This document shows, piece after piece, positions 5,914 to 6,169 of a DNA stretch of 6,169 nucleotides; position 1 is the first letter of the stretch, and each line of letters begins with the position of its first letter. Origin of the DNA: Wenzhouxiangella sp. (GTDB lineage Bacteria > Pseudomonadota > Gammaproteobacteria > Xanthomonadales > Wenzhouxiangellaceae); contig SKKV01000029.1 in the NCBI GenBank assembly GCA_007123575.1, positions 1-6,169 of the forward strand. Reading direction: 5' to 3'. The translations under genes and the position numbers were made by a program. The notes under the pieces are model-generated. The model made no database searches and was not told the DNA's origin. It worked only from the letters and a program-made list of their open reading frames with translations.

Positions 5914-6025
5914 AAATCGGGACCGGCCCTGGTCGACGACCCGGCAGTAGCCGTCAACTAGGAGCCTGCGCGGCAGAAACGTTCGAGGCGAAACGGATGC
6001 AATCGCCATTGAGTGTGTCTATCGG
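5914..6025 (-). pseudogene. Possible relic of the small exported protein family
   Basis: On the minus strand, one frame reads LNGDCIRFASNV before a TGA (5956-5954). Another frame, at 5952-5926, reads GYCRVVDQG. The small exported protein at the left edge has DGEDCVRF followed about 16 residues later by VRMVDG. The spacing in this region fits that pattern if one four-base shift is allowed, and the DNA shares GATTG and TCCGTTTC. This is a weak, short match and could be coincidence. Confidence 0.25.
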
Positions 6026-6033
6026 AGAGCGCG

Positions 6034-6057
6034 CATAGTTAGCCTATGTACTAGTAC
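6034..6057. repeat. Adjacent short palindromes
   Basis: CATAG-TTAGC-CTATG (6034-6048) is a perfect five-base stem with a five-base loop. It shares its last base with a perfect ten-base palindrome GTACTAGTAC (6048-6057). Placed just before the large terminal hairpin, these could be recombination or protein-binding sites. The function is unknown. Confidence 0.55.
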
Positions 6058-6089
6058 CTGCATAAGTATTGCCACATTCAGCTTGTCTC

Positions 6090-6169
6090 TCGGCGTTCGT
6101 GGCAAGGCGTCGGCGCGCCGATGTAGTCATCCTACATCAAGCGCCGAGAACGCAGTCCACGGACGCCGA
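6090..6169. repeat. Nested 80-base inverted repeat at window edge
   Basis: Three nested stems are visible. The outer stem is TCGGCGTTCGTGG (6090-6102) with CCACGGACGCCGA (6157-6169), 12 of 13 paired by complement. The middle stem is TCGGCGC (6110-6116) with GCGCCGA (6141-6147). The inner stem is GATGTAG (6120-6126) with CTACATC (6132-6138), perfect around a five-base loop. The middle arm can instead pair locally, because TCGGCGCGCCGA (6110-6121) is itself a perfect palindrome. The form suits a REP-like element, a terminus recognised as folded single-stranded DNA, or a large terminator. No T-run is visible in the window, which makes an intrinsic terminator less likely. Confidence 0.7.

Larger units (their letters stand above)
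5855..6169. other. Gene-free right end with relics and palindromes
   Basis: I see no intact gene of recognisable family here. The left part holds the relics described separately. A 50-codon open frame on the plus strand (5886-6038) has no recognisable features. The right part (6034-6169) is dominated by inverted repeats and reaches the window edge. Confidence 0.6.

Noticed and set aside
5886..6038. Plus-strand 50-codon open frame starting MNIAVVSDKK
   Set aside because: No family resemblance, it lies over relic sequence, and its composition shows nothing specific; not enough to call a gene.
6034..6169. Integron attC site
   Set aside because: GTTAGCC at 6039-6045 deviates from the GTTRRRY core and no matching complementary core box is placed at the other end of the hairpin; no integrase is visible.

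Overview
The window looks like a piece of a GC-rich gammaproteobacterial chromosome, perhaps near the Xanthomonadales/Wenzhouxiangella group. This is inferred from the GC-rich third codon positions, the Gram-negative outer-membrane lipoprotein, the GLUG and ASH-type secreted proteins, and a C-terminal tail of the kind seen in such genomes. No rRNA or other marker gene is present to confirm it.

The left two thirds (1-4400) is a compact minus-strand gene set. Read in its own direction, it starts at a palindromic operator and promoter (4362-4399) and encodes a TetR-family regulator (4362-3658). Next comes a large PEP/pyruvate-binding phosphotransferase of rifampin-phosphotransferase-like architecture (3668-930), whose start overlaps the regulator's stop by 11 bases. 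An outer-membrane lipocalin lipoprotein of the Blc type (925-368) follows four bases later. After 134 bases, a gene with its own strong ribosome binding site encodes a small exported protein (233 to beyond the left edge). The first three genes form a translationally coupled, probably autoregulated operon. The simplest reading is a regulator that senses a small molecule, an enzyme that modifies one, and an envelope lipid or ligand carrier. The substrate is unknown.

The middle (4458-5143) holds a minus-strand exported ASH-domain (choice-of-anchor D-like) gene. Its signal peptide is interrupted by an in-frame TGA, so it is probably a recent pseudogene. It diverges from a plus-strand GLUG-repeat secreted protein that begins at 5144.

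The right end (5711-6169) is the most unusual part. The GLUG gene loses its own sequence near 5716 and continues in frame through the antisense of a decayed second copy of the operon's phosphotransferase/lipocalin junction. That relic keeps about 17 codons of the phosphotransferase C terminus, the lipocalin lipoprotein signal, and a lipocalin segment with a 91-base internal deletion relative to the intact gene. Beyond it are a possible relic of the small exported protein family, a cluster of short palindromes, and a nested 80-base inverted repeat that ends exactly at the window edge. The end of the window therefore looks like a rearrangement hotspot holding the remains of a second operon copy. 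I found no complete mobile element, CRISPR array, tRNA or rRNA.
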